Of a DNA stretch of 64,000 bases, positions 54,214 through 62,315 are shown in pieces. The notes below the pieces were generated by a model that saw only the letters and a list, made by a program, of their open reading frames with translations, was not told where the DNA came from and did not search any database. This DNA comes from an uncultured Christensenellaceae bacterium (lineage in GTDB: Bacteria > Bacillota > Clostridia > Christensenellales > Borkfalkiaceae). The stretch spans positions 49,401-113,400 of the forward strand of contig CAJUJF010000005.1 in NCBI GenBank assembly GCA_910586825.1, in the 5' to 3' direction. Each line of letters begins with the position of its first letter. Position 1 is the stretch's first letter. Position numbers and translations under genes: made by a program.

Positions 54214-54324
54214 ATTCTTTGGGGCGGAGTGAGATTCTCCACCGGCAGTAAAGTCTGCGAAGGGCGCAAGCCCCCGAACGGGTGAAATTCCCGTACCGAC
54301 GGTATAGTCCGGATGATAAAAGAA
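54214..54324 (+). promoter_or_regulatory. FMN riboswitch (RFN element)
   Basis: The conserved RFN core is visible: TTCTTTGGGGCGGAGTGAGA, then CCACCGGCAGTAAAG, the variable arm, CGGGTGAAATTCCCG, and the 3' core CCGACGGTATAGTCCGGATG. The closing stem pairs TTCTTT with AAAGAA. FMN binding normally switches off riboflavin uptake genes; here the terminator just downstream provides the off state. Confidence 0.96.
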
Positions 54325-54339
54325 GAAAAACCGTTTTTT

Positions 54340-54367
54340 GCGCGCCCCGTTTTCGTGGCGCGTTTTT
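54340..54367 (+). terminator. Intrinsic terminator of the FMN riboswitch
   Basis: CGCGCC at 54341-54346 pairs with GGCGCG at 54357-54362 (with CG/CG inside), followed by five T. It lies between the aptamer and ribU, so control is probably by transcription attenuation. Confidence 0.82.
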
Positions 54368-54410
54368 GGTTTCTGAGGAATACTCGAAATATGATTTCAG
54401 AGGTATTTGT

Positions 54411-55145
54411 ATGGAACAGACAAACGAGACGGAATTTCCGGCGGAGGAGCCGGTTGCGGAAGCGTCTCCGGCGGAGAAGCGCGGCGATCGGCTCAAAGCC
54501 GTCATGCGGGAGCACTTTTCCGCGCCGCGGCTTGCGTACATGGCGCTGTTTACGGCGCTTGCCTACGTTGTCACCTTTCTCGAATTTCCGATCTTCCCCG
54601 CCGCGGGATTCTTGAAACTCGATTTCGCGAACGTGTTCTTTTTGTTCGAAGGGTTTATCTTCGGACCCGTCGAGGCGATCGTGTCGATCGGGATCAAAGA
54701 GTCGCTGTCTTTGCTCGATTCGCAGACGGCGGGCGTTGGGGAAATTGCGAATTTCATCATGTCGTTCGCTTACGTGATCGTGCCGTCTGTCTGCTATCGC
54801 TATGTGAAAGGCAGAAAGCGGGTCGTGCTGTTGCTTGCGATCGCCTGCGCGGTGCAGATCGGCGTGAGCCTCGTCGTAAACCGTTATATCAATTTTCCCT
54901 TTTTCTGCAACCTGATAGGCTCGGATCCCGCGGAATATTTCCGCGATCTCTGGGCGTTTGTGCTGGGGTTCAACGTCATCAAGAGCGTCGCCGTCAGCGT
55001 GCTGGTATTCTTTCTGTACAAACCGCTTTCGCGCTTCATCAAAGTCACTTCCGCGAAATTCGAAAAGCGCATGCGCCGCGCAAAGGCGGTCGCGCCGCCC
55101 GCAGAAGCGGACCTTGCGGAAAAAACAGAATCGGAACAGGAGTAA
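54411..55145 (+). CDS. ribU: RibU, riboflavin-specific S component of an ECF transporter
   Basis: The protein has 244 residues. After a polar N-terminus come about five to six hydrophobic segments with the RibU hallmark around PIFPAAGFLKLDFANVFF and FGPVEAIVSIGIKESLSLL. It captures riboflavin and works with the shared EcfA/A'/T module, which is not in this window. The FMN riboswitch upstream confirms the substrate. The start at 54411 follows AGAGGT and lies after the terminator; the longer open frame extends back through the aptamer and is not coding. The C-terminal tail is charged. Confidence 0.93.
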   Translation: MEQTNETEFPAEEPVAEASPAEKRGDRLKAVMREHFSAPRLAYMALFTALAYVVTFLEFPIFPAAGFLKLDFANVFFLFEGFIFGPVEAIVSIGIKESLSLLDSQTAGVGEIANFIMSFAYVIVPSVCYRYVKGRKRVVLLLAIACAVQIGVSLVVNRYINFPFFCNLIGSDPAEYFRDLWAFVLGFNVIKSVAVSVLVFFLYKPLSRFIKVTSAKFEKRMRRAKAVAPPAEADLAEKTESEQE

Positions 55146-55160
55146 TTTTGTTCAAAGTTC

Positions 55161-55189
55161 TTGCAAAAGACAGCCGTATGCGGTATAAT
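55161..55189 (+). promoter_or_regulatory. Promoter of the tsaE operon
   Basis: TTGCAA at 55161-55166 and TATAAT at 55184-55189 with a 17-base spacer. The tsaE ATG starts only 9 bases after the -10, so the transcript should begin at or within a base or two of the start codon. Confidence 0.88.
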
Positions 55190-55197
55190 AACCGCGT

Positions 55198-55599
55198 ATG
55201 GCTGTTTATTTATCCCGTTCGGAGGCGGATACGCTTGTCTGGGCGGAAAACTATGCGAAGACCCTCCGCGCGGGGGACGTCGTTCTGCTCGGCGGGGAAA
55301 TGGGCGCGGGTAAGACGGTGATCGCCAAGGGTATCGCCAAGGGACTCGGAATCCGCGAAGAGGTCACGAGTCCGACTTACGCCTATATCAACGCCTATTC
55401 CGATCGGCTTTTTCACTTCGACTGCTATCGGATTGCGGACGCGGGTCACGCGCTCGCGCTCGGTTTTGCGGATTATTTCGAAGCGGGCGGGATCTGTCTG
55501 GTGGAGTGGAGCGAAAATATCGCGGAAATTCTTCCGCCGCATTGCAAACGGGTGGATATCGTGAAGCGCGGCGAAGAGGAAAGGGAGATCGGGTTTTGA
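55198..55599 (+). CDS. tsaE: TsaE, ATPase of the tRNA threonylcarbamoyladenosine (t6A) system
   Basis: The protein has 133 residues. Walker A is GEMGAGKT near residue 33, followed by TSPTYAYINAY, and the C-terminal half has LVEWSENI. TsaE is required with TsaB and TsaD to make t6A at A37 of ANN-decoding tRNAs. The start must be the ATG at 55198: an in-frame stop lies 9 bases upstream and the next methionine is inside Walker A. No ribosome site precedes it, and the promoter position implies a leaderless message. tsaB overlaps its stop. Confidence 0.95.
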   Translation: MAVYLSRSEADTLVWAENYAKTLRAGDVVLLGGEMGAGKTVIAKGIAKGLGIREEVTSPTYAYINAYSDRLFHFDCYRIADAGHALALGFADYFEAGGICLVEWSENIAEILPPHCKRVDIVKRGEEEREIGF

Positions 55600-56183
55600 A
55601 ATTTCTGGCGATCGATACGAGCGGAAACAGACTGACCGTCGTTGCGGCGAACGGCGAGACCGTCGTCAAACGCGCCGCATGCGACTGCGCGCAGAAATAT
55701 TCGGTGCTGTTGATGGACGAAATCGAGGCGGCGCTTTCGCTTGCGCAGATGCGCATAGAAGCGTGCGATTTTCTCGCGTGCGTCGTCGGTCCCGGTTCCT
55801 TTACGGGGATCAGGATCGGCATATCCACCGTCAAAGGGCTTTGCTTTGCGTGCGGAATTCCCGCGCTTGCCGTCACCTCGTTCGACGCGGCGGCATACGC
55901 TGAAACGGGACGAAAGCGGCTGATTTTGATCGACGCGGGTCACGGCAATTATTACGCGTGCCGTTACGGCGCGGGGACGGAAGCGGAGGCGGAACCATCC
56001 TTTCTGAGCGGAGAAGAGGCGGAGAGGATCTGCGATCGCGGATACGCGCCCGTGCGCGCGGAAGCGCTCGATCTTGCGGAGGGACTGTATCGCGCCGCGC
56101 GCGCAAACGCCGCGCAGGCGGGGAGTACCGATCGGTTGGCGGCGCTCTATCTTCGGAAGAGTTCGGCGGAGGAGAAACGGTGA
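55596..56183 (+). CDS. tsaB: TsaB, t6A complex subunit
   Basis: The protein has 195 residues of the ASKHA fold. It begins FLAIDTSGNRLTVV and contains VGPGSFTGIRIGISTVKGL, the hallmark of TsaB. It bridges TsaD and TsaE. The start is a TTG at 55596 overlapping the tsaE stop (TTGA), with GGGAGA about 7 bases upstream; no ATG or GTG fits the known N-terminus. TsaD, which often follows in Bacillota, is not in this cluster. Confidence 0.93.
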   Translation: MKFLAIDTSGNRLTVVAANGETVVKRAACDCAQKYSVLLMDEIEAALSLAQMRIEACDFLACVVGPGSFTGIRIGISTVKGLCFACGIPALAVTSFDAAAYAETGRKRLILIDAGHGNYYACRYGAGTEAEAEPSFLSGEEAERICDRGYAPVRAEALDLAEGLYRAARANAAQAGSTDRLAALYLRKSSAEEKR

Positions 56184-56617
56184 ACGGAAGATTTTGGACG
56201 ATGGAGGATCTGGACGGGATCGCCGCTCTTGAAAAAGAGTGTTTCGCGCAGGAGGGTTGGAACAGGCGTATGCTTGCCGATTCTTTCCTTTCGGGGACGT
56301 TCTTCGGGATCCTGCTGGAAGAGGACGGCGCGATCACCGCTTACGGCGGCATGAGCGTGGTTGCGGACGAAGCGGAATTGCAGATGATCGCGACGCCGGA
56401 AATGTACCGCCGTTGCGGCAGAGGGGGCAGGCTTCTCTCCGATCTTCTGGAAGAAGCAAAGCGAAGAGGCGCGCGGCGCGCGTTTCTCGAAGTCCGCGTT
56501 TCCAACGCGCCCGCGCAACTGCTCTATCTCAAAAACGGCTTCCGCGGACTGCACTGCCGCACCCGTTATTATCCCGACGACGAAGACGCGATCGTCATGA
56601 AAAAGGAGTTTTGTTGA
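56180..56617 (+). CDS. rimI: RimI-like GNAT N-acetyltransferase
   Basis: This 145-residue GNAT protein has the acetyl-CoA loop region (RRCGRGGRLLSDLLEEAKRR) and the RimI-typical LEVRVSNAPAQLLYLKNGF. RimI acetylates the N-terminal alanine of ribosomal protein S18. The GTG start overlaps the tsaB stop (GTGA). Its place after tsaB is normal for Bacillota. The next gene begins inside its stop. Confidence 0.88.
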   Translation: MNGRFWTMEDLDGIAALEKECFAQEGWNRRMLADSFLSGTFFGILLEEDGAITAYGGMSVVADEAELQMIATPEMYRRCGRGGRLLSDLLEEAKRRGARRAFLEVRVSNAPAQLLYLKNGFRGLHCRTRYYPDDEDAIVMKKEFC

Positions 56618-57312
56618 GACTTTCTTATTTGCAGAAAGGAGAGGGGAAAGACCTTGTCATGTTGCACGGCTATCTCTCTTCCAAAGAAAGTTTTTACCCG
56701 CAGATAAATTATTTTTCGAAGTTTTACCGCGTGACCGCGCTCGATTTTCCGGGATTCGGCGGCGCGGATGAGATACCGTACGCGTATTCGGTTTCCGATT
56801 ACGCCGATTGGACGGGGGAAGCGCTTTGCGCGCTCGGCATCGGAAATCCGCGCGTGATCGCCCATTCTTTCGGCGGGCGGGTCGCGGTGAAATGTCTTTC
56901 GCGCGGCGGCGCGTTCGAACGGGCGGTGTTGTGCGGGTGCGCGGGCATCGTCCCCAAGCGTACGTTCCGCTATAAAGCGCGCGTGAAAGCGTACCGCGTG
57001 ATCAAAAAATTTGCGCCGCGGTATGCGGAGCGTCGGTTCGGCAGCGCGGAATACAGGAGCCTTTCTCCGCTCATGCGGGAGAGTTATAAAAAGATCGTGA
57101 ACGAAGACTTGCGGGAAGACGCAAAAAAGATTTCCCGTCCCGTTCTCTTTATAAACGGGGAGAAGGACGGGGAGACGCCGCCTTCTTCGGCGGAAATATA
57201 CGCCGCGTGCGTGCGCGGCAGCCGTACGCTCGTCTTGAAGGGATGCGGGCACTTCGCGCATCTGGACGATCCGCTCGCCTTCAATCTGGCGGCAGAGGAG
57301 TTTTTACTATGA
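56614..57312 (+). CDS. Alpha/beta-hydrolase
   Basis: The protein has 232 residues. The oxyanion-region HGY is at residue about 20, the nucleophile elbow is AHSFGG near 87, an acidic residue lies in INGEKDGETPP, and the histidine is in GCGHFAHL near the end, so the catalytic triad is present. The substrate is unknown. The start is a TTG at 56614 overlapping the rimI stop (TTGA), with AAGGAG 6 bases before it; a TTG one codon earlier is also possible. It occupies the place where tsaD often lies and leads into murF with an ATGA overlap. Confidence 0.85.
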   Translation: MRLSYLQKGEGKDLVMLHGYLSSKESFYPQINYFSKFYRVTALDFPGFGGADEIPYAYSVSDYADWTGEALCALGIGNPRVIAHSFGGRVAVKCLSRGGAFERAVLCGCAGIVPKRTFRYKARVKAYRVIKKFAPRYAERRFGSAEYRSLSPLMRESYKKIVNEDLREDAKKISRPVLFINGEKDGETPPSSAEIYAACVRGSRTLVLKGCGHFAHLDDPLAFNLAAEEFLL

Positions 57313-58901
57313 ATTTACCGTTACCTTTTATCCTTGCGCTCGTAAGCGGCGGCATTCTCACATCTTTCTTTTTGACGCTCTGTTCCCGCCGTTGCATGGG
57401 GATTCTGCAACAGGAGGGATACTCTGGCAGGGCGACGCTCGGTTGGTTTTTCCGCAAGGGAAATCTCGAAGGACGGCGCGTTTCCCTGCTTGCGCTCTCT
57501 CTGCTCCTTTTGACGGCGCTGTTCAACGTCTGTTTTTGTTTTGCGGGACATAAGACCGCCAACCTGATCGCGCTCTTTCCCTACGCGGGCGTGTACGCGC
57601 TGTATCTTTGGTCGGAACACAAATACGCGTTGAAAGTTCCCGCCAAACCGACCCCGCGGCTGATCCGCCTTTCGGTTTGCGTTGCCCTGTTGAATTTCGC
57701 GCTCGCGTGCGGTTTTGCCGTCGCCTGCGAAGCGGCGGCGCAGGCGGTGAATTCGGAGTGGTATTCTCTATTCCGTTTCCTTCCTTTCGCCGTGCTCCCT
57801 TTCGCCGTGCCGTTCGTCGCGGCGTTTGCAAATCTCGTGATGAAAGCGTACGAAGTTCCCCGTTCGAGATCGTTCGCGAAGAGGGCTTCCCGCGCGCTGG
57901 CGGAGAGCGGGTGCGTGAAAGTCGGGATCACGGGCAGTTTCGGCAAGACGAGCGTCAAACAGTTTGCCGAAACGCTGCTGTCGGGGAAATTCCGCGTGAT
58001 CGCGACGCCCGCGTCTTACAATACGCCGCTCGGCATTTCCCGTACGGTGAACGAAAAGGGAACGGATTGCGATATATTTCTTGCGGAGATGGGCGCGCGG
58101 AAGCGGGGAGACATTTCCGAACTCTGCGATCAGGTAAAGCCGACCGTCGGCGTCGTCACGGGCGTGTGCGGTCAGCATCTCGAAACGTTCGGCTCGCTCG
58201 AAGCGGTGCGTCGGGAAAAGCGCGTGCTTGCCGAACGGACGGAGGTGTGCGTGCTCGGCAAGACCGCCGCGGATTTCAAAGAAGACGCGTTGAAAGAGGG
58301 GGGCGACTTCGGCGCGGAAGAGATCGCGCTCGGCGAAGACGGAGTTTCGTTTACGCTGTCTCTGAAAGGGACGCGGATTCCCGTCAAACTTCCTCTGTTC
58401 GGCAGGCAGGCGGCGGAAAACGTCGCGCTTGCGGCGGGGCTGTGCCTCGCGCTCGGCATGACGGCGGAAGAGATCGCGGCGGAGATCCCGAAAATCCGTC
58501 CCGTTCCGCACCGCTTGGAAAAGACGGTCGGAAACGGATTGAACATTCTCGACGACGCCTACAACTCCAATCCGGAAGGGGCGAAGAACGCGGTGGAAGC
58601 CTTGAAGGCGTTCGGCGGGAAGAAGTGCGTGGTTACGCCCGGTCTCGTGGAACTCGGCGCGATCGAGGCTCAGGAAAACGAAATGCTCGGCGGACTGCTT
58701 GCGGGTCTCGACCTTGTGATTTTGGTGGGCGAAACGCGGGTCCTGCCCGTGCGCAACGGATACCTCGCCGCGGGCGGGGACGAATCCAGACTGAAAATCG
58801 TACCCACGCTCGAAAAGGCGCAGGAAATTTACGCGGCGGAACTTGCCGCGGGCGACTGTATTCTGTTTTTAAACGATCTTCCCGACAAATACGGGAAATG
58901 A
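57309..58901 (+). CDS. murF: MurF-like ligase with an N-terminal membrane domain
   Basis: The protein has 530 residues. Residues 1-185 contain about five hydrophobic segments instead of the usual soluble MurF N-domain that binds the UDP part of the substrate. A Mur ligase core follows: ATP loop GITGSFGKTSVKQF near 203, ASYNTPLGISRTV, AEMGARKRGDI, a region with PVPHRLEK, and DDAYNSNPEGAKNAVEAL near 417. MurF adds D-Ala-D-Ala to the UDP-MurNAc-tripeptide. It lies before ddl, which makes D-Ala-D-Ala, supporting that activity. The membrane domain suggests it works at the membrane or on a lipid-linked or other variant substrate. The ATG at 57309 overlaps the previous stop. Confidence 0.85.
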   Translation: MNLPLPFILALVSGGILTSFFLTLCSRRCMGILQQEGYSGRATLGWFFRKGNLEGRRVSLLALSLLLLTALFNVCFCFAGHKTANLIALFPYAGVYALYLWSEHKYALKVPAKPTPRLIRLSVCVALLNFALACGFAVACEAAAQAVNSEWYSLFRFLPFAVLPFAVPFVAAFANLVMKAYEVPRSRSFAKRASRALAESGCVKVGITGSFGKTSVKQFAETLLSGKFRVIATPASYNTPLGISRTVNEKGTDCDIFLAEMGARKRGDISELCDQVKPTVGVVTGVCGQHLETFGSLEAVRREKRVLAERTEVCVLGKTAADFKEDALKEGGDFGAEEIALGEDGVSFTLSLKGTRIPVKLPLFGRQAAENVALAAGLCLALGMTAEEIAAEIPKIRPVPHRLEKTVGNGLNILDDAYNSNPEGAKNAVEALKAFGGKKCVVTPGLVELGAIEAQENEMLGGLLAGLDLVILVGETRVLPVRNGYLAAGGDESRLKIVPTLEKAQEIYAAELAAGDCILFLNDLPDKYGK

Positions 58902-59005
58902 TCGGAACCATATATTTTGCCGACGAAACGTCCTTTACCGAAGAAAATGCGGGAGGGCGTTTTTGTTTTGTCCGGAAATATAAATTTTGAATCGGAGGGA
59001 ACGAA

Positions 59006-60106
59006 ATGAAAACGGTTGCGGTGTTTTTCGGTGGAAAATCGAACGAATGGGAAATTTCCGTGATTACGGGAATGCTTGCGGTCAACCTGCTGCGGGAGCG
59101 GTGCAACGTGGTGCCGGTGTTTATCGATGCGGACGGAACGTTCTATTCTTCCGCGGAAATGCGTTCGGTGGAGGACTTCCGCGATTTTTCCGCGAAGAAG
59201 TTCCCCGCCGTCGCGCTGGACGAGCGGGCGTTGGTACATAAGCGAAAGCGGAAGAAAGTAATCGCGCGGCTCGATTGCGCGCTGAACTGCTGTCACGGCG
59301 GAATGGGCGAGGACGGGACGCTTGCGGCGATCCTAAACTATCATCGGATTCCGTCCGCATCGCCCGATCCGGTCGTTTCGGGAATCTTCATGAACAAGTC
59401 GCTGGGAAAGATCGCCGCGCGTGGCTTGGGAATTCCTGTCGTCGAGGGGTTTACCGTTTCCGAACGGGATCGGGAGAACAAAGATATGATTTCGGCGCAG
59501 GCGGAAGCACTGGGATTTCCCGTCATCGTAAAGCCCGTGCATCTCGGTTCGAGCATCGGGATCCGCGTTGCGAAAAACGGAGAGGAACTTGCAAGCGCGC
59601 TGGAACTCTCCTTTTTGCTCGACGGCGGAGCGTTGGTCGAACGGTATCTTCCCGAAAAGCGGGACGTCAACTGCGCGGCGTACGCGAAAGACGGCGCAAC
59701 GGTGCTGTCGCCCTGCGAGGAAGTATTTTCTTCGGAGGATATTCTTACGTTTTCGGAGAAGTACGAAGGTTGCGGCGAGCGGACTTCGGCGATCCCCGCC
59801 GATCTACCTGCGGAGATTTCGGAGGGGATCCGGAACGCGACCCGCCTGATTTACGAGCGCTTCGAAACGCGCGGCGCGGTGCGCGCCGACTTTCTCGTAA
59901 GCGAGGGGAAATTCTATTTTAACGAACTCAATACCGTTCCGGGGTCCCTCGCCTGTTATCTCTTCGGGGAGTCTCTGTTGCAATCGCGCGACTTTCTGCT
60001 CGCGTTGCTCGACGAAGCGAAGCCGGAAAAAGACCGCGGAACGTTGGAGAGCGGGATTTTGAGAAAGGGCGTTTTTTCGGGCGGAAAAAGTTGCAAACGG
60101 CGGTGA
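59006..60106 (+). CDS. ddl: D-alanine--D-alanine ligase
   Basis: The protein has 366 residues of the ATP-grasp fold. It starts VAVFFGGKSNEWEISVITG; most Ddl enzymes have EHEVS here, so tryptophan replaces the histidine. Later come GEDGTLAAILN, PVIVKPVHLGSSIGI, and the metal-binding end FNELNTVPGS. It joins two D-alanines for the murein stem peptide, the substrate of MurF encoded just upstream. The ATG follows GGAGGGAACG. The promoter of the next gene lies within its last codons. Confidence 0.93.
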   Translation: MKTVAVFFGGKSNEWEISVITGMLAVNLLRERCNVVPVFIDADGTFYSSAEMRSVEDFRDFSAKKFPAVALDERALVHKRKRKKVIARLDCALNCCHGGMGEDGTLAAILNYHRIPSASPDPVVSGIFMNKSLGKIAARGLGIPVVEGFTVSERDRENKDMISAQAEALGFPVIVKPVHLGSSIGIRVAKNGEELASALELSFLLDGGALVERYLPEKRDVNCAAYAKDGATVLSPCEEVFSSEDILTFSEKYEGCGERTSAIPADLPAEISEGIRNATRLIYERFETRGAVRADFLVSEGKFYFNELNTVPGSLACYLFGESLLQSRDFLLALLDEAKPEKDRGTLESGILRKGVFSGGKSCKRR

Positions 60107-60119
60107 TTTCGGGTATAAT
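60091..60119 (+). promoter_or_regulatory. Promoter of icd
   Basis: TTGCAA at 60091-60096 and TATAAT at 60114-60119 with a 17-base spacer, overlapping the end of ddl. Confidence 0.88.
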
Positions 60120-60188
60120 GACAAAGCGACGCCCTTTTGCGAACGTCATGCGAACGCGGCGTCCGGAGAAAAACGGATCGAGGAAATT

Positions 60189-61394
60189 ATGGAAAAAATT
60201 CGGATGACGACGCCGCTCGTAGAAATGGACGGCGACGAGATGACGCGGATTCTCTGGAAAAAGATCAAGGAAATTCTGATCCTTCCGTACGTGGATCTGA
60301 AAACGGAATATTACGATCTGGGCTTAAAGCATCGCGACGAGACGGAGGACGCCGTGACCGCGGAGAGCGCGCTCGCCGCAAAAAAATACGGCGTTGCCGT
60401 GAAGTGCGCGACGATCACGCCCAACGCCCAGCGCATGAGCGAATACAACCTTAAAAAAATGTGGAAAAGCCCGAACGGCACGATCCGCCGGATTCTGGAC
60501 GGCACTGTGTTTCGCGCGCCCATTCTTTGCAAGGGCATTCTGCCGTACGTGCCGGGGTGGAAAAAACCCATCGTGCTTGCGCGGCACGCCTACGGGGACG
60601 TGTATTCCGCGGCGGACGGCGTTGCCGCGGCGGGGGAAAAAGTATATCTCGTGACGGAGGACGCGCAGGGCAAGGAAATTCGCCGCGCCCTCGTTCACGA
60701 TTTCAAAGACGGCGCGGGCGTCGTGCAGGGAATGCATAACTGCGACGGTTCGATCCGCTCGTTCGCGCACTCCTGTTTCCGTTTTGCGCTCGAAGAAAAT
60801 CTTCCCATGATCTTTGCGACGAAGGACACCATTTCGAAAGTCTACGACGGACGTTTTAAAGAGATCTTCGCGGAGACGTATACTGAATACGAAAAGGCGT
60901 TCGAAGAAAAAGGGCTGTGGTATCTGTATACGTTGATCGACGACGCGGTCGCCCGCGTCACGCGTTCGGAAGGCGGGCTGTTGTGGGCGTGCAAGAATTA
61001 CGACGGTGACGTGATGAGCGATATGGTTGCGACCGCGTACGGCTCGCTCGGCATGATGAGTTCGGTTCTCGTTTCGCCGGACGGAAAGTACGAGTACGAA
61101 GCGGCGCACGGCACCGTAACCCGCCATTATTATAAACATTTAAAGGGCGAGGAGACCTCCACCAACTCGGTCGCGACGATCTTCGCCTGGACGGGCGCGC
61201 TGAAAAAACGCGGGGAGCTGGACGGCAACGATGCGCTCGTCGCGTTCGCGCGGAATTTGGAACGCGCGACGGTTGCGACGATCGAAGAGGGGGAGATGAC
61301 GGGGGATCTGATCCCGCTCTTCCGCGCGGAAGGGATCACGCCGAAAAAACTCAATTCCGAAGCGTTTCTTCATGCGGTCGCCGCAAGATTATAA
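60189..61394 (+). CDS. icd: NADP-dependent isocitrate dehydrogenase (eukaryote-like type II)
   Basis: The protein has 401 residues. It starts MTTPLVEMDGDEMTRILWKK, as do the homodimeric NADP enzymes of eukaryotes and some bacteria rather than the E. coli type. Substrate and metal motifs are ATITPNAQRMSEYNLKKMW, NGTIRRILDGTVFR, ACKNYDGDVMSDMVA and EAAHGTVTRHYY. It makes 2-oxoglutarate and NADPH from isocitrate. No citrate synthase or aconitase gene is nearby. A good GAGGAAAT ribosome site precedes the ATG. It is a single-gene unit with its own promoter and terminator. Confidence 0.95.
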   Translation: MEKIRMTTPLVEMDGDEMTRILWKKIKEILILPYVDLKTEYYDLGLKHRDETEDAVTAESALAAKKYGVAVKCATITPNAQRMSEYNLKKMWKSPNGTIRRILDGTVFRAPILCKGILPYVPGWKKPIVLARHAYGDVYSAADGVAAAGEKVYLVTEDAQGKEIRRALVHDFKDGAGVVQGMHNCDGSIRSFAHSCFRFALEENLPMIFATKDTISKVYDGRFKEIFAETYTEYEKAFEEKGLWYLYTLIDDAVARVTRSEGGLLWACKNYDGDVMSDMVATAYGSLGMMSSVLVSPDGKYEYEAAHGTVTRHYYKHLKGEETSTNSVATIFAWTGALKKRGELDGNDALVAFARNLERATVATIEEGEMTGDLIPLFRAEGITPKKLNSEAFLHAVAARL

Positions 61395-61404
61395 CGAAAA
61401 AAGC

Positions 61405-61436
61405 AAAAGCGCCTTCCTGCGGGAAGGCGCTTTTTT
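61405..61436. terminator. Bidirectional terminator between icd and the zinc peptidase gene
   Basis: A perfect 13-bp stem (AAAAGCGCCTTCC with its complement) around a 4-base loop. T-runs lie on the right for the plus strand and, via the A-rich left flank, on the minus strand. It serves both converging genes. Confidence 0.9.
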
Positions 61437-61447
61437 GACGCTGATTT

Positions 61448-62167
61448 TTATTTGTCGTTTTGGAGAAAGGAAAACGCGATGATAACGAATCGCAGGAAGT
61501 ATACGAGGGAAACGCAGAGCGAAGCGACGTAAGTGAGCGCGGCGGCGGAGAGGACTTTGCTTGCGCCCGCAACCTCGTCCTGCGCGAGAATCCCGTCTTC
61601 CACCAACATTTTTTTCGCGCGGCGGCTGGCGTTAAATTCTACGGGCAGCGTGACGAGCATGAACAGGGAGGAAAGCCCGTACATCGCAATAGAGATATAG
61701 ACGAGCCATTCCCCGAACGGCCGCGGCGCCGTCACCCAGAAGATATCGAGAAGGATCCCTACGATGATCAGGGGAAGCGCAAGACGGGATCCGACGTTCG
61801 TAATCGGAACCAGCGCTTTTCTGATTTTATAGGGAATATATCCTTCCTGTTTTTGCATGACGTGTCCGACCTCGTGTGCGGCGACGGCGACGCTTGCGAC
61901 CGAGGAACTTCCGTAAGTGCTCATCGAAAGGTTGACCTTTTTCTTCGTCGGGTCGTAATGGTCGGTGAGCCGCCCGTTGACGCGGTTTACCGATATGTCG
62001 GTCACGCCGCGGTTGCGCATCAGCCGTACCGCGGCGTCGTATCCCGTCATGCACGAGCGGTTGCCCACCTTATCGAACGCGGAATACGTGGAGCTCACTT
62101 TGGCGCTCGCCCAACCGGAGAATGCGAGGATCGGCAACAGAAGCAACAGAAAATAAAGATAACTCAT
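61448..62167 (-). CDS. Membrane zinc metallopeptidase, YugP family
   Basis: The protein has 239 residues. One N-terminal helix (about 2-22) is followed by a soluble part with the zinc motif AAHEVGHVMQKQEGYIPY near residue 95, then three further membrane helices. The segment DHYDPTKKKVNLS is typical of this family of neutral zinc peptidases. The target is not established. It is the only minus-strand gene in the right half. A GAGGT ribosome site precedes the start. Confidence 0.92.
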   Translation of the reverse strand: MSYLYFLLLLLPILAFSGWASAKVSSTYSAFDKVGNRSCMTGYDAAVRLMRNRGVTDISVNRVNGRLTDHYDPTKKKVNLSMSTYGSSSVASVAVAAHEVGHVMQKQEGYIPYKIRKALVPITNVGSRLALPLIIVGILLDIFWVTAPRPFGEWLVYISIAMYGLSSLFMLVTLPVEFNASRRAKKMLVEDGILAQDEVAGASKVLSAAALTYVASLCVSLVYFLRFVIIAFSFLQNDK

Positions 62168-62183
62168 ATATTACCTCACAAAT

Positions 62184-62211
62184 ATCATACCTCTTTTTTT
62201 CCGCGTTCAAA
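62184..62211 (-). promoter_or_regulatory. Possible promoter of the zinc peptidase gene
   Basis: On the minus strand, TATGAT (62189-62184) lies 16 bases from TTTGAA (62211-62206). This is a fair match, and the transcript would start shortly before the ribosome site. Confidence 0.4.
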
Positions 62212-62280
62212 CGCATCTTTCGAGAAATCTTCAAAAAAGAAAAAAATTATTGCGGGACCGCTTTGCGTAGAGGAAAGCCC

Positions 62281-62309
62281 TTGCGTTTTCCGTCCGCGTT
62301 TGTTATACT
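62281..62309 (+). promoter_or_regulatory. Promoter of obgE
   Basis: TTGCGT at 62281-62286 and TATACT at 62304-62309 with a 17-base spacer. The first obgE start codon lies only 7 bases after the -10, so the message would be leaderless or nearly so. Confidence 0.75.
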
Positions 62310-62315
62310 GTATGC

